A stretch of DNA of 64,000 bases, from the NCBI RefSeq assembly GCF_004792695.1, contig NZ_SRXU01000012.1, positions 1 to 64,000 of the forward strand, written 5' to 3'. Positions 44,126 to 52,004 of the stretch are shown piece by piece. A program made the translations under genes and the position numbers. Below the pieces are notes generated by a model, which did no database searches, was not told the origin of the DNA, and saw only the letters and a program-made list of their open reading frames with translations. Source of the DNA: Sphingomonas naasensis (GTDB lineage Bacteria; Pseudomonadota; Alphaproteobacteria; Sphingomonadales; Sphingomonadaceae). The first letter of the stretch is position 1. Each line of letters begins with the position of its first letter.

Positions 44126-45235
44126 TCAGCCGAAGGTGAAGACATAGGCGCGGACGCCGGGCCGGGTGAATTCGACCGTGATCGTCCGGTCCCGGATGGC
44201 GCCGGTCTGGCGCACCAGCTGGTAGAGGCGGTCCTCCTTGACCTCGCCCCAGCCGTCCGCGTCGATATCGGTCCCATGGTCGGCGCCCGGCGCCGCGCCG
44301 TCGATCGTCACGCGGTAGCGGACCGGGAGGCCGTCGGGCGCGCCGCCGAGCACGAGATGGGCATCGCGCGCGTGGAAGCGGAAACGGAGGGCGCCGGCGG
44401 GCTGGTCGAGCGCGGCGAACTCGCGTCCGACAGTCCAGGCGCCCCGCAGGTCCCAGCCGTTCAGCGGCAGCGAGGGAGCGGCGGAATAGGCTGCGGACGC
44501 GCCCTTCCGGATCCCGCCGGGCGAACGGAAGTCGGCTGCTTTCGCATAGCCCAGATAAGCCTCGGGCGATCCGAGATCGTTCCAGTCCGCCGCAGCCTCT
44601 ATCCCGGTGCCGGCGATCGGCGTGACGGCGACGCCGGACGGGTCATGCCCGGCTTCGGCGAGCAGCTTGCGGATCAGCTGCTCGGATTCGGCATAATCGC
44701 CTTCGCCGATGCGATAGCCGCGGACGCGACCCTTCGCATCGATGAAATAGAAACCCGGCCACCCCTGATTGGCGAAATCCCGCCAGACCGCGAAATCATT
44801 GTCCTGCAGGTTCGGATAGCGCACCCCCAAAGCTGCCGCCGCGCGACGCACGTTCGCCGGGTCGTGCTCGAACCCGAATTCGGGCGCATGCACGCCCAGC
44901 ACGACCAGCCCTTGGTCGCGGTAGCGCGCTTGCCAGGCGCGCAGATACGGCAGCGCGCGCAGCGAATTGATGCACGAATAGGTCCAGAAATTGACCAGCA
45001 CGACCTTGCCGCGAAGCGATTGCGGGCCGCCCGGCACGGCGGTGAGCCAGGGTCTCGCATGCTGTATCGCGTCGAGCGGTCGCGTGCTGGCGCCGAGCGC
45101 GGCGACGGTGCCGGCGGCCAGCGGCGCGGAATGCGCGGCCACCAGCCCGAGCGCGTCCCCGAAGCAGATCGCGGTCGTCGCGCCAGCAGCGAGGATGGCG
45201 GCGGTGATGAAGCCGAGCGAGCGGGTCTTGATCAT
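44126..45235 (-). CDS. Thioredoxin-like periplasmic protein (DipZ C-terminal type)
   Basis: The 369-residue protein starts MIKTRSLGFITAAILAAG, an export signal or anchor. A thioredoxin-fold domain begins LRGKVVLVNFWTYSCIN, where C88 lies in CINS instead of a CxxC pair. LGVHAPEFGFEHD and the cis-proline region PGFYFIDAKGRVRG follow. The C-terminal 150 residues (ADFRSPGGIRKG to VEFTRPGVRAYVFTFG) are a beta-sandwich found in DipZ-like proteins. With one cysteine it cannot be a normal disulphide oxidoreductase. It leads the operon divergent from the epoxide hydrolase. Confidence 0.85.
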   Translation of the reverse strand: MIKTRSLGFITAAILAAGATTAICFGDALGLVAAHSAPLAAGTVAALGASTRPLDAIQHARPWLTAVPGGPQSLRGKVVLVNFWTYSCINSLRALPYLRAWQARYRDQGLVVLGVHAPEFGFEHDPANVRRAAAALGVRYPNLQDNDFAVWRDFANQGWPGFYFIDAKGRVRGYRIGEGDYAESEQLIRKLLAEAGHDPSGVAVTPIAGTGIEAAADWNDLGSPEAYLGYAKAADFRSPGGIRKGASAAYSAAPSLPLNGWDLRGAWTVGREFAALDQPAGALRFRFHARDAHLVLGGAPDGLPVRYRVTIDGAAPGADHGTDIDADGWGEVKEDRLYQLVRQTGAIRDRTITVEFTRPGVRAYVFTFG

Positions 45236-45280
45236 GATGTTCTGCCTCGAGCGTGAACCGATTCTGGTTCGTCCAGTCGG

Positions 45281-45333
45281 AATGTAGGGATTGCCCGTTG
45301 CGCCGGCCGTTAGCCGTCGACGTGCGCTGTTAG
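45281..45333 (-). promoter_or_regulatory. Paired CTAAC boxes and -10 for the thioredoxin-like/SDR operon
   Basis: On the minus strand CTAAC occurs at 45333-45329 and 45313-45309, 20 bp apart. TACATT starts exactly 22 nt beyond the second box, at 45286. The bases around the distal box (CTAACAGCGCA) match those at the divergent site. The proximal box lies where a -35 element would be, as for an activator. The operon start is 46 bp from the -10. Confidence 0.6.
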
Positions 45334-45408
45334 TTTCCGACAGCAAGGCTCGCGCCGCTGCGCCGCGCATGCATCGCGCCAGTTTCGACAAGGCGGCGAA
45401 TGCGAACA

Positions 45409-45461
45409 CTAACGCCGCATCACTGCGCCTAACGGGCGCGCGCCCGGCGTTCGCCTATCTC
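45409..45461 (+). promoter_or_regulatory. Paired CTAAC boxes and -10 for the epoxide hydrolase operon
   Basis: CTAAC occurs at 45409-45413 and 45429-45433, 20 bp apart (two helical turns). TATCTC starts 22 nt after the second box, at 45456. Its second box sits in CGCCTAACGGGCGC, nearly identical to the box at 49802-49815. The pair is the mirror image of that for the divergent operon, exactly 100 bp away. Confidence 0.6.
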
Positions 45462-45501
45462 CCCTCGAGCCGGCTCGGTTGGCCGTTTGAGGAGAAATGA
45501 A

Positions 45502-46773
45502 GTGTTGTCAGGTCATTCGACATCGCGTCGGCAGTTCGTGGCCGGCGCCGCACTCGCGGGTGCCGTGAACGCCATGCCCGGCATCGCCCGCGCACAGCCG
45601 GGCGCGGACGCCATCCGGCCTTTCCGGGCGGCGATCCCCACCGCCGACATCGTCGCGATGAAGCGCCGCATCGCCGGGACGCGCTGGGCCGATGCCCAGC
45701 CGGCGACCGATGACGGCCAGGGCGTACGCCGCCAGACGCTCGAGCCACTGATGCACTACTGGGCCGGCGAGTATGATTGGCGCAAGGTCGAGGCGCGGCT
45801 GAATGCGCTGCCGATGTTCATCACAGCGATCGACGGGCTCGACATCCATTTCATCCATGTCCGCTCGCGTCACGCGAATGCGCTGCCGATGATCCTCACC
45901 CATGGCTGGCCGGGCTCGATCCTCGAATTCCTGAAGGTGATCGATCCGCTGACCAACCCGACCGCGCATGGCGGCCGGGCCGAAGATGCCTTTCACCTCG
46001 TCATCCCCTCGATCCCGGGTTTCGGTTTCTCGGCCAAGCCCGGCGCGGTGGGCTGGGGTTCGGACCATATCGGCCGCGCCTGGTCCACGCTGATGCTGCG
46101 GCTGGGCTATGACCGCTATGTCAGCCAAGGCGGCGATTGCGGCTCGGTGATCTCGCAGCGCATGGCGTTGCAGCACGTGCCCGGCCTGCTCGGCATCCAT
46201 CTCAACATGCCCGCCGTGGTGCCGGAGGAGATCGCCAAAATCCTTGCCGCCGGCGATCCGGCCCCGGCCGGCCTGACTGCGAAGGAGCGCGGGGCGTTCG
46301 ACCAGCTCGCGATCTTCTACCGCGACAACGCCGCTTATGCCGCGATGATGAGCACCCGCCCGCAGACGATCGGCTATTCGCTGGTCGATTCGCCGGTCGG
46401 CATGGCCGCGTGGATGTACGAGAAGATCGCGCAGTGGACCTATAGCGGCGGCCAGCCCGAGCGCGTGCTGGGCCGCGACGCGATCCTCGACGATCTCTCG
46501 CTCTACTGGCTGACCGGCACCGGCGCATCGGCTGCGCGGATCTATTGGGAGGATCATTCCAACAACTTCAACGCGCGCGGCATCATCGATATGCCGGTCG
46601 CCATCAGCGTCTTCCCCGGCGAGATCTTCCGCGCGCCGAAGAGCTGGGCGGAGCGCTGCTACACCAACCTCTTTTACTTCAACGAAGCCAGCAACGGCGG
46701 CCACTTTGCCGCCTGGGAGCAGCCGATGCTGTTCGCCGCGGAACTGCGCGCCGCCTTTCGCTCGCTGCGCTGA
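45502..46773 (+). CDS. Tat-exported epoxide hydrolase, EHN family (copy 2)
   Basis: The 423-residue protein starts at a GTG seven bases after GAGGAG. An ATG at 45497 is out of frame. It has the Tat motif SRRQFVAG, the EHN domain (YWAGEYDWRKVEARLN), HGWPGS (134-139), the nucleophile D212 in QGGDCGSV and the catalytic His in NGGHFAAWEQP. It opens epoxides to diols. It shares the family with the copy at 10949-12349, which has GGDWG at the same place. It leads an operon with Ohr and an alpha/beta hydrolase. Confidence 0.88.
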   Translation: MLSGHSTSRRQFVAGAALAGAVNAMPGIARAQPGADAIRPFRAAIPTADIVAMKRRIAGTRWADAQPATDDGQGVRRQTLEPLMHYWAGEYDWRKVEARLNALPMFITAIDGLDIHFIHVRSRHANALPMILTHGWPGSILEFLKVIDPLTNPTAHGGRAEDAFHLVIPSIPGFGFSAKPGAVGWGSDHIGRAWSTLMLRLGYDRYVSQGGDCGSVISQRMALQHVPGLLGIHLNMPAVVPEEIAKILAAGDPAPAGLTAKERGAFDQLAIFYRDNAAYAAMMSTRPQTIGYSLVDSPVGMAAWMYEKIAQWTYSGGQPERVLGRDAILDDLSLYWLTGTGASAARIYWEDHSNNFNARGIIDMPVAISVFPGEIFRAPKSWAERCYTNLFYFNEASNGGHFAAWEQPMLFAAELRAAFRSLR

Positions 46774-46805
46774 CGCCCCTCATCGTTCGCACAAGGAGAA
46801 GACCG

Positions 46806-47219
46806 ATGTCCGATATCAAGATCCTCTACACCGCCAACGTCCATGTGACCGGCGGGCGCGACGGCAGCGCCCGAAGCGCCGACGGCCGGCTCGACGTGAA
46901 GCTGTCGACCCCCGGCGGCCCCGGTCAGGGCACCAATCCCGAGCAGCTGTTCGCCGCCGGCTGGTCCGCCTGCTTCGAGGGGGCGATGGCGATCGCCGCA
47001 AAGCAGAAGGGCATCACGCTCCCGGCTGATCTCGCCATCGATGCCGAGGTCGCGTTGCGGCTCGGCGACGACGGCTTCTCGCTGGCGGCCAAGCTGAACG
47101 TCAGCGTTCCAGGCCTCGACCCCGACCTCGCCCGGCTTCTCATCGAAACCGCGCACCGGACCTGCCCCTATTCGAAGGCGATCAAGGGCAACATCGACGC
47201 GGTCGTCGCACTCGTCTGA
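46806..47219 (+). CDS. ohr: Organic hydroperoxide reductase (Ohr/OsmC family)
   Basis: The 137-residue protein begins MSDIKILYTANVHVTGGRDG and has both active cysteines, C56 (GWSACFEGAM) and C120 (AHRTCPYSKA), with the Ohr spacing. These enzymes reduce organic hydroperoxides using lipoylated proteins. The start follows AAGGAGAA. It lies 32 bp after the epoxide hydrolase. Together they suggest protection against oxidised lipids or oxygenated organics. No OhrR repressor is next to it. Confidence 0.94.
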   Translation: MSDIKILYTANVHVTGGRDGSARSADGRLDVKLSTPGGPGQGTNPEQLFAAGWSACFEGAMAIAAKQKGITLPADLAIDAEVALRLGDDGFSLAAKLNVSVPGLDPDLARLLIETAHRTCPYSKAIKGNIDAVVALV

Positions 47220-47243
47220 ACCGACATCAACAAGGAGATCGAT

Positions 47244-48020
47244 ATGAAGAAGGTCATCACCGGCGGGCTCGTTCTCGCTGCAGGTCTGTTCGCCGCCTCG
47301 GCGCAGGCTCAGCCCGTCAGGCCCACCATCGTGCTGGTTCACGGCGCGTTCGCGGACTCGTCCAGCTGGAATGGCGTGATCACGCTACTCGAACGGGACG
47401 GCTATACCGTGATCGCCGCACCCAATCCGTTGCGCGGGGTGCGCGCTGACGCCGATGTGGTCGCCGACGTGGTAAAAAGCGTCCCGGGGCCGGTGGTGCT
47501 GGTCGGGCATTCCTATGGTGGTTCGGTCATCAGCGAAGCTGCCGAAGGCGCGGGTAACGTGAAGGCGCTGGTGTACGTCTCGGCCTTCGCCCCCGATACC
47601 GGCGAAACCGCGTTGGGACTGACCGGCAAATTCCCCGGCAGCACGCTGGGGACGGCACTGGCGCCGCCGGTGAAGCTGACCGCGGGCGGCAACGACCTCT
47701 ACATTCTGCAGGCGCGCTTCCACGACCAGTTCGCCGCGGACGTGCCCGCGCCGGCGGCGCGGCAGATGGCCGCGGGCCAGCGTCCCGTCGCCGAGGCGGC
47801 GCTTGCGGAAGAAGCCACCATGCCGGCGTGGAAGCACCTGCCGTCATGGTTCATCTATGGCGATGGCGACCGAAATATTCCGCCCGCCGCGATGGGCTTC
47901 ATGGCGGAGCGGGCGAAATCCCGGCAGACGGTGGTGGTCAAGGGCGCCTCGCACGTGGTGATGGTGTCGCACGCGCCCGCGGTGGCCGGCTTGATCGAGC
48001 GCGCGGCGGCGGCCCGCTGA
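47244..48020 (+). CDS. Exported alpha/beta hydrolase
   Basis: The 258-residue protein has a signal peptide (MKKVITGGLVLAAGLFAASAQA) and the motifs LVHGAFADSSSW, GHSYGG with S90, and GASHVVMVSHAP with the catalytic His. It belongs to the salicylate-esterase/EstC-like alpha/beta hydrolases (Abhydrolase_6). The start is preceded by AAGGAG. It is the third gene after the epoxide hydrolase and Ohr and is probably co-transcribed with them. Substrate unknown. Confidence 0.88.
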   Translation: MKKVITGGLVLAAGLFAASAQAQPVRPTIVLVHGAFADSSSWNGVITLLERDGYTVIAAPNPLRGVRADADVVADVVKSVPGPVVLVGHSYGGSVISEAAEGAGNVKALVYVSAFAPDTGETALGLTGKFPGSTLGTALAPPVKLTAGGNDLYILQARFHDQFAADVPAPAARQMAAGQRPVAEAALAEEATMPAWKHLPSWFIYGDGDRNIPPAAMGFMAERAKSRQTVVVKGASHVVMVSHAPAVAGLIERAAAAR

Positions 48021-48025
48021 GGCAA

Positions 48026-48053
48026 AGCGCCGGCGTCTCCGGACGCCGGCGCT
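48026..48053. terminator. Bidirectional hairpin between convergent operons
   Basis: A perfect 12-bp stem (AGCGCCGGCGTC/GACGCCGGCGCT) with loop TCCG fills the gap between the hydrolase stop (48020) and the cytochrome P460 stop (48052). It is symmetric and suits both strands. No U-run follows on either side. Confidence 0.6.
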
Positions 48054-48585
48054 ATTCCGACCAGGCGGTGAACACGAAGTCCGCGCCGCCCTCCAGCTTC
48101 CCGAGCTTCTGATGGCAGGTGAAGCAGGCGCGGGCGATCGCCGGATCCGGGTTTGGCAGGCCAGCTTCGAACTGCCCGTAACCCCAGCCGCCGCTGGCGG
48201 CGTAACGCTTCGAATCCTTGACGCTGACCTGCACATTGGTCGGCGCGCCCGCCACGAAGGACTGGGGGGCGGGGAAGACCGCGTCGTTGCGCGGCGACGA
48301 CTGGTATCGCCATGCGAGCCGCACGATAACGGCGCCGTCCGGGAAGGGCCGCGTGCCCTTCCGGAACGCCTCCACGGCGGCGGGATTGCCGAGAATCGCG
48401 CGGATGTCGTTGTTCTTCCCGTTCTCCTGCGCGACGCTGATCAGCTTCCAGTCGCGATAGCCATCGGGGAGCTTCACGCCGTAGATCGGCGATCCCGGAC
48501 CCACCGCACGTTGGCCGGCCGCGACGGCAGATGCGCCGAAGACCAATGTCGCGAATAGTAGCGCGTGCGCGCCACGAAGCTTCAT
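48052..48585 (-). CDS. Cytochrome P460 family protein
   Basis: The 177-residue protein has a signal peptide (MKLRGAHALLFATLVFGASAVAA) and the P460 fold start YGVKLPDGYRDWKLISVAQ. The c-type haem motif CFTCH near residue 155 is in PAIARACFTCHQKLG. P460 cytochromes oxidise hydroxylamine or bind NO-type ligands in the periplasm. Many bacterial homologues are of unknown role. The gene overlaps the upstream alpha/beta hydrolase by ATGA, which is an unusual pairing. Confidence 0.88.
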   Translation of the reverse strand: MKLRGAHALLFATLVFGASAVAAGQRAVGPGSPIYGVKLPDGYRDWKLISVAQENGKNNDIRAILGNPAAVEAFRKGTRPFPDGAVIVRLAWRYQSSPRNDAVFPAPQSFVAGAPTNVQVSVKDSKRYAASGGWGYGQFEAGLPNPDPAIARACFTCHQKLGKLEGGADFVFTAWSE

Positions 48586-49640
48586 CGCGCGAGCCCGGTG
48601 GCATCGAGGACGGCCTGGGCGAAGGCGAGCGGCGCCTCCTGCGGGAGGTTGTGGCCCACGCCGCCGGTGATCAGCCGATGCTCGTAGGGACCGGTGAACT
48701 TCGCCCGGTGGTTTTCGGGCGCGGGATGCGGCGCCCCATTGGCATCGCCTTCCATCGTGATCGTGGGGATCGTGATCGGAGGCGCGCCGGCCAGCCGGGC
48801 CTCGACTGCGTCATACTGGGCTTCTCCCTCGGCGAGCCCGAGCCGCCAGCGGTAATTGTGGATGACGATGGCGACATGATCGGGATTGGCGAGGGACGCG
48901 GCCGAGCGATCGAACGTGGCGTCGTCGAACTTCCATGCCGGCGAAGCCAGCTGCCAGATCTGGCGATTGAACGCGTTCGTATTCGCCGCATAGCCGGCCT
49001 TGCCGCGCTCGGTGGCGAAGTAGAACTGGTACCACCATTGCAGTTCTTGCGCGGGCGCGAGCGGCTTGGCGTTGCCTGCCTGGCTGCCGATCAGATAGCC
49101 GCTGACCGAGACCAGCGCCGTGCAGCGCTGCGGCCAGAGAACGGCCATGATGTTCGCGGTGCGCGCGCCCCAATCGAAGCCGGCGACAACTGCCTTCTCG
49201 ATGCGAAGGGCGTCCATCAGCGCGATTCCGTCCGCGGCGAGCGCCGCCTGCTGGGCGTTGCGCGGCGTCGATGCGGCGCGGAACACCGTCGAGCCGTGGC
49301 CGCGCAGATGCGGAATGATGACGCGGTGTCCCCTCGCCACGAGGACCGGCACGACCTCCGCGAACGCGTGGATGTCGTACGGCCAGCCATGAAACAACAG
49401 AATGGGCGCGCCCGATGCCGGCCCCATCTCCACATAACCGATGTCGAGGACGCCGGCGGCGATTTGCCGGATCGGCCCCATGGGCGTTCCCGGGCGCGGC
49501 GTTCCCGGGCGCGGCGTTGTCGGTCGCGCCATCGCGGGCTGCGTCGCGGCGCCTGCGGCGAGAGTGGCGGCTGCCGCCGCCGCGATGCGGACGAATTCGC
49601 GGCGGCGAGGATCCGGCATCTCGGGCAATTGGCTGGGCAT
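48582..49640 (-). CDS. Tat-exported alpha/beta hydrolase
   Basis: The 352-residue protein starts MPSQLPEMPDPRRREFVRI. RRREFV with the following Ala-rich helix is a Tat signal. A Pro/Gly/Thr linker (TPRPGTPRPGTPMG) precedes the hydrolase domain with LLFHGWPYDIHAF, the nucleophile motif GFDWGARTA (Asp rather than Ser) and the C-terminal GGVGHNLPQE with the catalytic His. The Asp nucleophile points to an epoxide hydrolase or dehalogenase type. The direct repeat CGTTCCCGGGCGCGG encodes the linker. It is co-translated with cytochrome P460 (ATGA overlap). Confidence 0.86.
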   Translation of the reverse strand: MPSQLPEMPDPRRREFVRIAAAAAATLAAGAATQPAMARPTTPRPGTPRPGTPMGPIRQIAAGVLDIGYVEMGPASGAPILLFHGWPYDIHAFAEVVPVLVARGHRVIIPHLRGHGSTVFRAASTPRNAQQAALAADGIALMDALRIEKAVVAGFDWGARTANIMAVLWPQRCTALVSVSGYLIGSQAGNAKPLAPAQELQWWYQFYFATERGKAGYAANTNAFNRQIWQLASPAWKFDDATFDRSAASLANPDHVAIVIHNYRWRLGLAEGEAQYDAVEARLAGAPPITIPTITMEGDANGAPHPAPENHRAKFTGPYEHRLITGGVGHNLPQEAPLAFAQAVLDATGLAR

Positions 49641-49794
49641 GTCTCGTCTCTCTTTCAGGGCCAGTGAGGGATGCCGTGACGATAGCCTTGGTCGCTGCGG
49701 CACGCTCGTTAATCGCTGTGATGTCCTGTAAGCGCGCGGAAAGTCGCGTCCGGTGGTGGCTGCTTCGCGCGCCCCGCGCGGGCATCGGGAAGAA

Positions 49795-49837
49795 CTAACA
49801 ACGCCTAACTGGCGCCCGCCGCCGGCGCGGTCATTAT
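49795..49837 (+). promoter_or_regulatory. Paired CTAAC boxes and -10 for the DUF1348 gene
   Basis: CTAAC occurs at 49795-49799 and 49805-49809, 10 bp apart (one helical turn). CATTAT starts exactly 22 nt beyond the second box, at 49832. The second box lies in CGCCTAACTGGCGC, which differs by one base from the site before the epoxide hydrolase. The gene start is 75 bp further. Confidence 0.55.
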
Positions 49838-49911
49838 CGGCCGACGACCGTCCGCGCACCGTCGGGTGCCGCGGGCGGAGCGTTGGTTATGTAGATATGG
49901 TGGAAGTCCTG

Positions 49912-50358
49912 ATGTCCCAATTGAGTCCGGCCGCGGCGCAGTGGGTCCGCGACGCCGAATGCGCCTGGAACATGCGCGACTGCGACGCGATCGTCCTGAG
50001 CAACACGATCGACTGTCACTGGCGCAATCGCGTCTATTTCCTGTGGGGCCGCGAGCAGATCCGGACCTATGTCGAGCGCCAGGTCAGGCGCGAGATCGAC
50101 CAGCGGGTGATCTTCGAGCTGTGGACCGAGGGCGAGCACCGCCTGTCGTACCGGTTCGCCGCGGAATTCCGCAATGACAGCGGTTCGTGGTTCCGCGCCT
50201 ATGGCAACGAGGCGCTGGCGTTCGACGAGGCGGGCCTCGTCAAGCGCCGCTTCACCGCCGGCAACGAGCATGCGATTCAGGAACATGAACGCGCGCTGCG
50301 CTGGGCGGCGGGGCCGCGACCCCGCGATCATCCGCCCCTCTCGGAGCTCGGCTTCTAG
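49912..50358 (+). CDS. DUF1348 (NTF2-like) protein
   Basis: The 148-residue protein begins MSQLSPAAAQWVRDAECAWN. The DUF1348 pattern NRVYFLWGREQIRTYVERQV and YRFAAEFRNDSGSWFRAYGNEALAF follows. The fold is the NTF2-like cone, often used for small-molecule binding or isomerisation. The ATG at 49912 follows GGAAG. An ATG at 49897 would add five residues. It belongs to the same CTAAC-marked group as the epoxide hydrolase operon. The 283-bp gap behind it (50359-50641) holds nothing recognised. Confidence 0.85.
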   Translation: MSQLSPAAAQWVRDAECAWNMRDCDAIVLSNTIDCHWRNRVYFLWGREQIRTYVERQVRREIDQRVIFELWTEGEHRLSYRFAAEFRNDSGSWFRAYGNEALAFDEAGLVKRRFTAGNEHAIQEHERALRWAAGPRPRDHPPLSELGF

Positions 50359-50641
50359 GACCGGGCACGGGACCAAACGGAGTCACATGCCGGTTTGCCC
50401 CGCAAGCTCGCTGAACCATGCGAGTGCCGGGAAAGGCGCGAAGAGGCAGGCGATGCCAACCGATCGCCACCGGCAGCGTCGCGACGGGGTGGCCGCAGCC
50501 GCCAGGCTGACGCGACCTGCTCATCAACACGAGGGGTGAAGACGGGCCGCCTCGCTAGAGCATTTCGACCAACCCGACGCTGTCGGGTAGCTGTCCCATC
50601 TGCGCATCGGTGATCTCGCTATCGCGAACCCCCGAAAGCGG

Positions 50642-51994
50642 TCACGCTCGCAATACGCGCCTGGCGGTCGTCAAACTGCGGTCGAGCAGGATGAGCGCCA
50701 GAAGCGACGCCCCAAATAGCGGCAACAGGACAGCGAGGAGCACCATCGCGGAGATCACCCAGTGCAGGCGTGCCCCACGGACGCGCGGCGGCGCGCCGAA
50801 CTGGTCCCTTGGGCGGCGCTTCAGCCACATCACGACGCCCAGAATGCTGATCGCGATCAGCGAAAACGCAGTGACCACGCCGATCAGCTGGTTGGCCAGA
50901 CCGAACAACTGCCCCTCGTGCCAGGCGACGCCGGTGTTGACGATCCTGTCGACGATGTGCTGGTCGGCGAAGCCCCGGCGGCCGGTCTCGTGTCCGGTAG
51001 TCGGATCGTAGGTCACTTGCCGGCCGAGCCAGCGGTTCTGTGCCTCGGATTTCGCCATCCACTCATTGCCGAGGGGCGGGCCGAAGCGTTGCGGCGCGTG
51101 CGGCGGCAGCACCAGCACCGGGAACGCCATATGCTCGCCCTCGGCCCTGGCGACAAACGTCGAGAGCGGCAGCCCGCCGGGTTCGGGCGCGTCCGGCATC
51201 GGCATGGCGATCGGCGGCGCGCCATGATGCCCGGCATGGCCGCCATCGGCACCGATCTTCCAGTCCTGCGGTCCCTTGACCAGCCCGAGCTCGGTCCGCG
51301 CCCATTTGAAGGCGCCGCCCCATGCGCCGGCCCAGGGCAGGCCGCTCGCGAGCATCACCAGCACCAACCCGGCGATCCAGAAGCCGGTGACGCGGTGGAT
51401 ATCCTTGAGCAGCGGGCGCCCTTTGAGCGAGAGCCGGGGGTAGATCGTGCCGCCCGCGCGGAATGGCCGCGGCCACCACAGATAGAGGCCGGTCAGCAGC
51501 ATCACGATCGTCCAGCTCGCCGCCAGCTCGACCAGCCGGTCGCCCAGGGTGCCGAGCAGCAGCGAGCCATGGATGCGCGAAACGGTATCCGAGATGCGCG
51601 TCTCGGGGTCGATGTCGCCCAGCACCTGGCCCTGCGGCGAGACATAGACGTCGCGTTTCTGCCCGTCGGTGAAGCCGAGCTGGACCATCGCCGCATCGCC
51701 TGGCTGCTCGGGCAGGCGGTAATGAGTGAAGCGCGCGGTGGGAAAGCGCGTCATCACCGAGGCGAGCTGTTTGTCGGGCGATACGGCGCCCTCGGTGCCC
51801 AAGCCGCGATAGGCGCGCTCCTGCCAGCGGTCGATCTGCGGTTTGAACAGATAGATCGAGCCGGTGACCGACAGGATCAGGATGAAGGGCAGCACGAACA
51901 GCCCGGCATAGAAGTGCCAGCGCCAGATCGTGCGGTAGAGTGCGCCGGCATGGGCGCCCGCCGCTATCGGCCTCTCGCTCACCGGGCTCGTCAT
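50642..51994 (-). CDS. PepSY-domain membrane protein
   Basis: The 450-residue protein has the PepSY_TM layout: helix 1 (HFYAGLFVLPFILILSVTG), a periplasmic PepSY domain (KQLASVMTRFPTARF, DVYVSPQGQVLGDI), and the conserved IHGSLLLGTLGDRLVELAASW. Further helices end RLHWVISAMVLLAVLL. These proteins accompany TonB receptors and are thought to move or reduce iron-siderophores or other metals across the inner membrane. The start is 10 bp beyond the receptor stop, so the two form one operon. Confidence 0.9.
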   Translation of the reverse strand: MTSPVSERPIAAGAHAGALYRTIWRWHFYAGLFVLPFILILSVTGSIYLFKPQIDRWQERAYRGLGTEGAVSPDKQLASVMTRFPTARFTHYRLPEQPGDAAMVQLGFTDGQKRDVYVSPQGQVLGDIDPETRISDTVSRIHGSLLLGTLGDRLVELAASWTIVMLLTGLYLWWPRPFRAGGTIYPRLSLKGRPLLKDIHRVTGFWIAGLVLVMLASGLPWAGAWGGAFKWARTELGLVKGPQDWKIGADGGHAGHHGAPPIAMPMPDAPEPGGLPLSTFVARAEGEHMAFPVLVLPPHAPQRFGPPLGNEWMAKSEAQNRWLGRQVTYDPTTGHETGRRGFADQHIVDRIVNTGVAWHEGQLFGLANQLIGVVTAFSLIAISILGVVMWLKRRPRDQFGAPPRVRGARLHWVISAMVLLAVLLPLFGASLLALILLDRSLTTARRVLRA

Positions 51995-52004
51995 CGCGCC
52001 AGCC

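Noticed and set aside
45497..45499. ATG after GAGGAG as start of the epoxide hydrolase
   Set aside because: It is out of frame with the enzyme. The GTG at 45502 is in frame and at good spacing.
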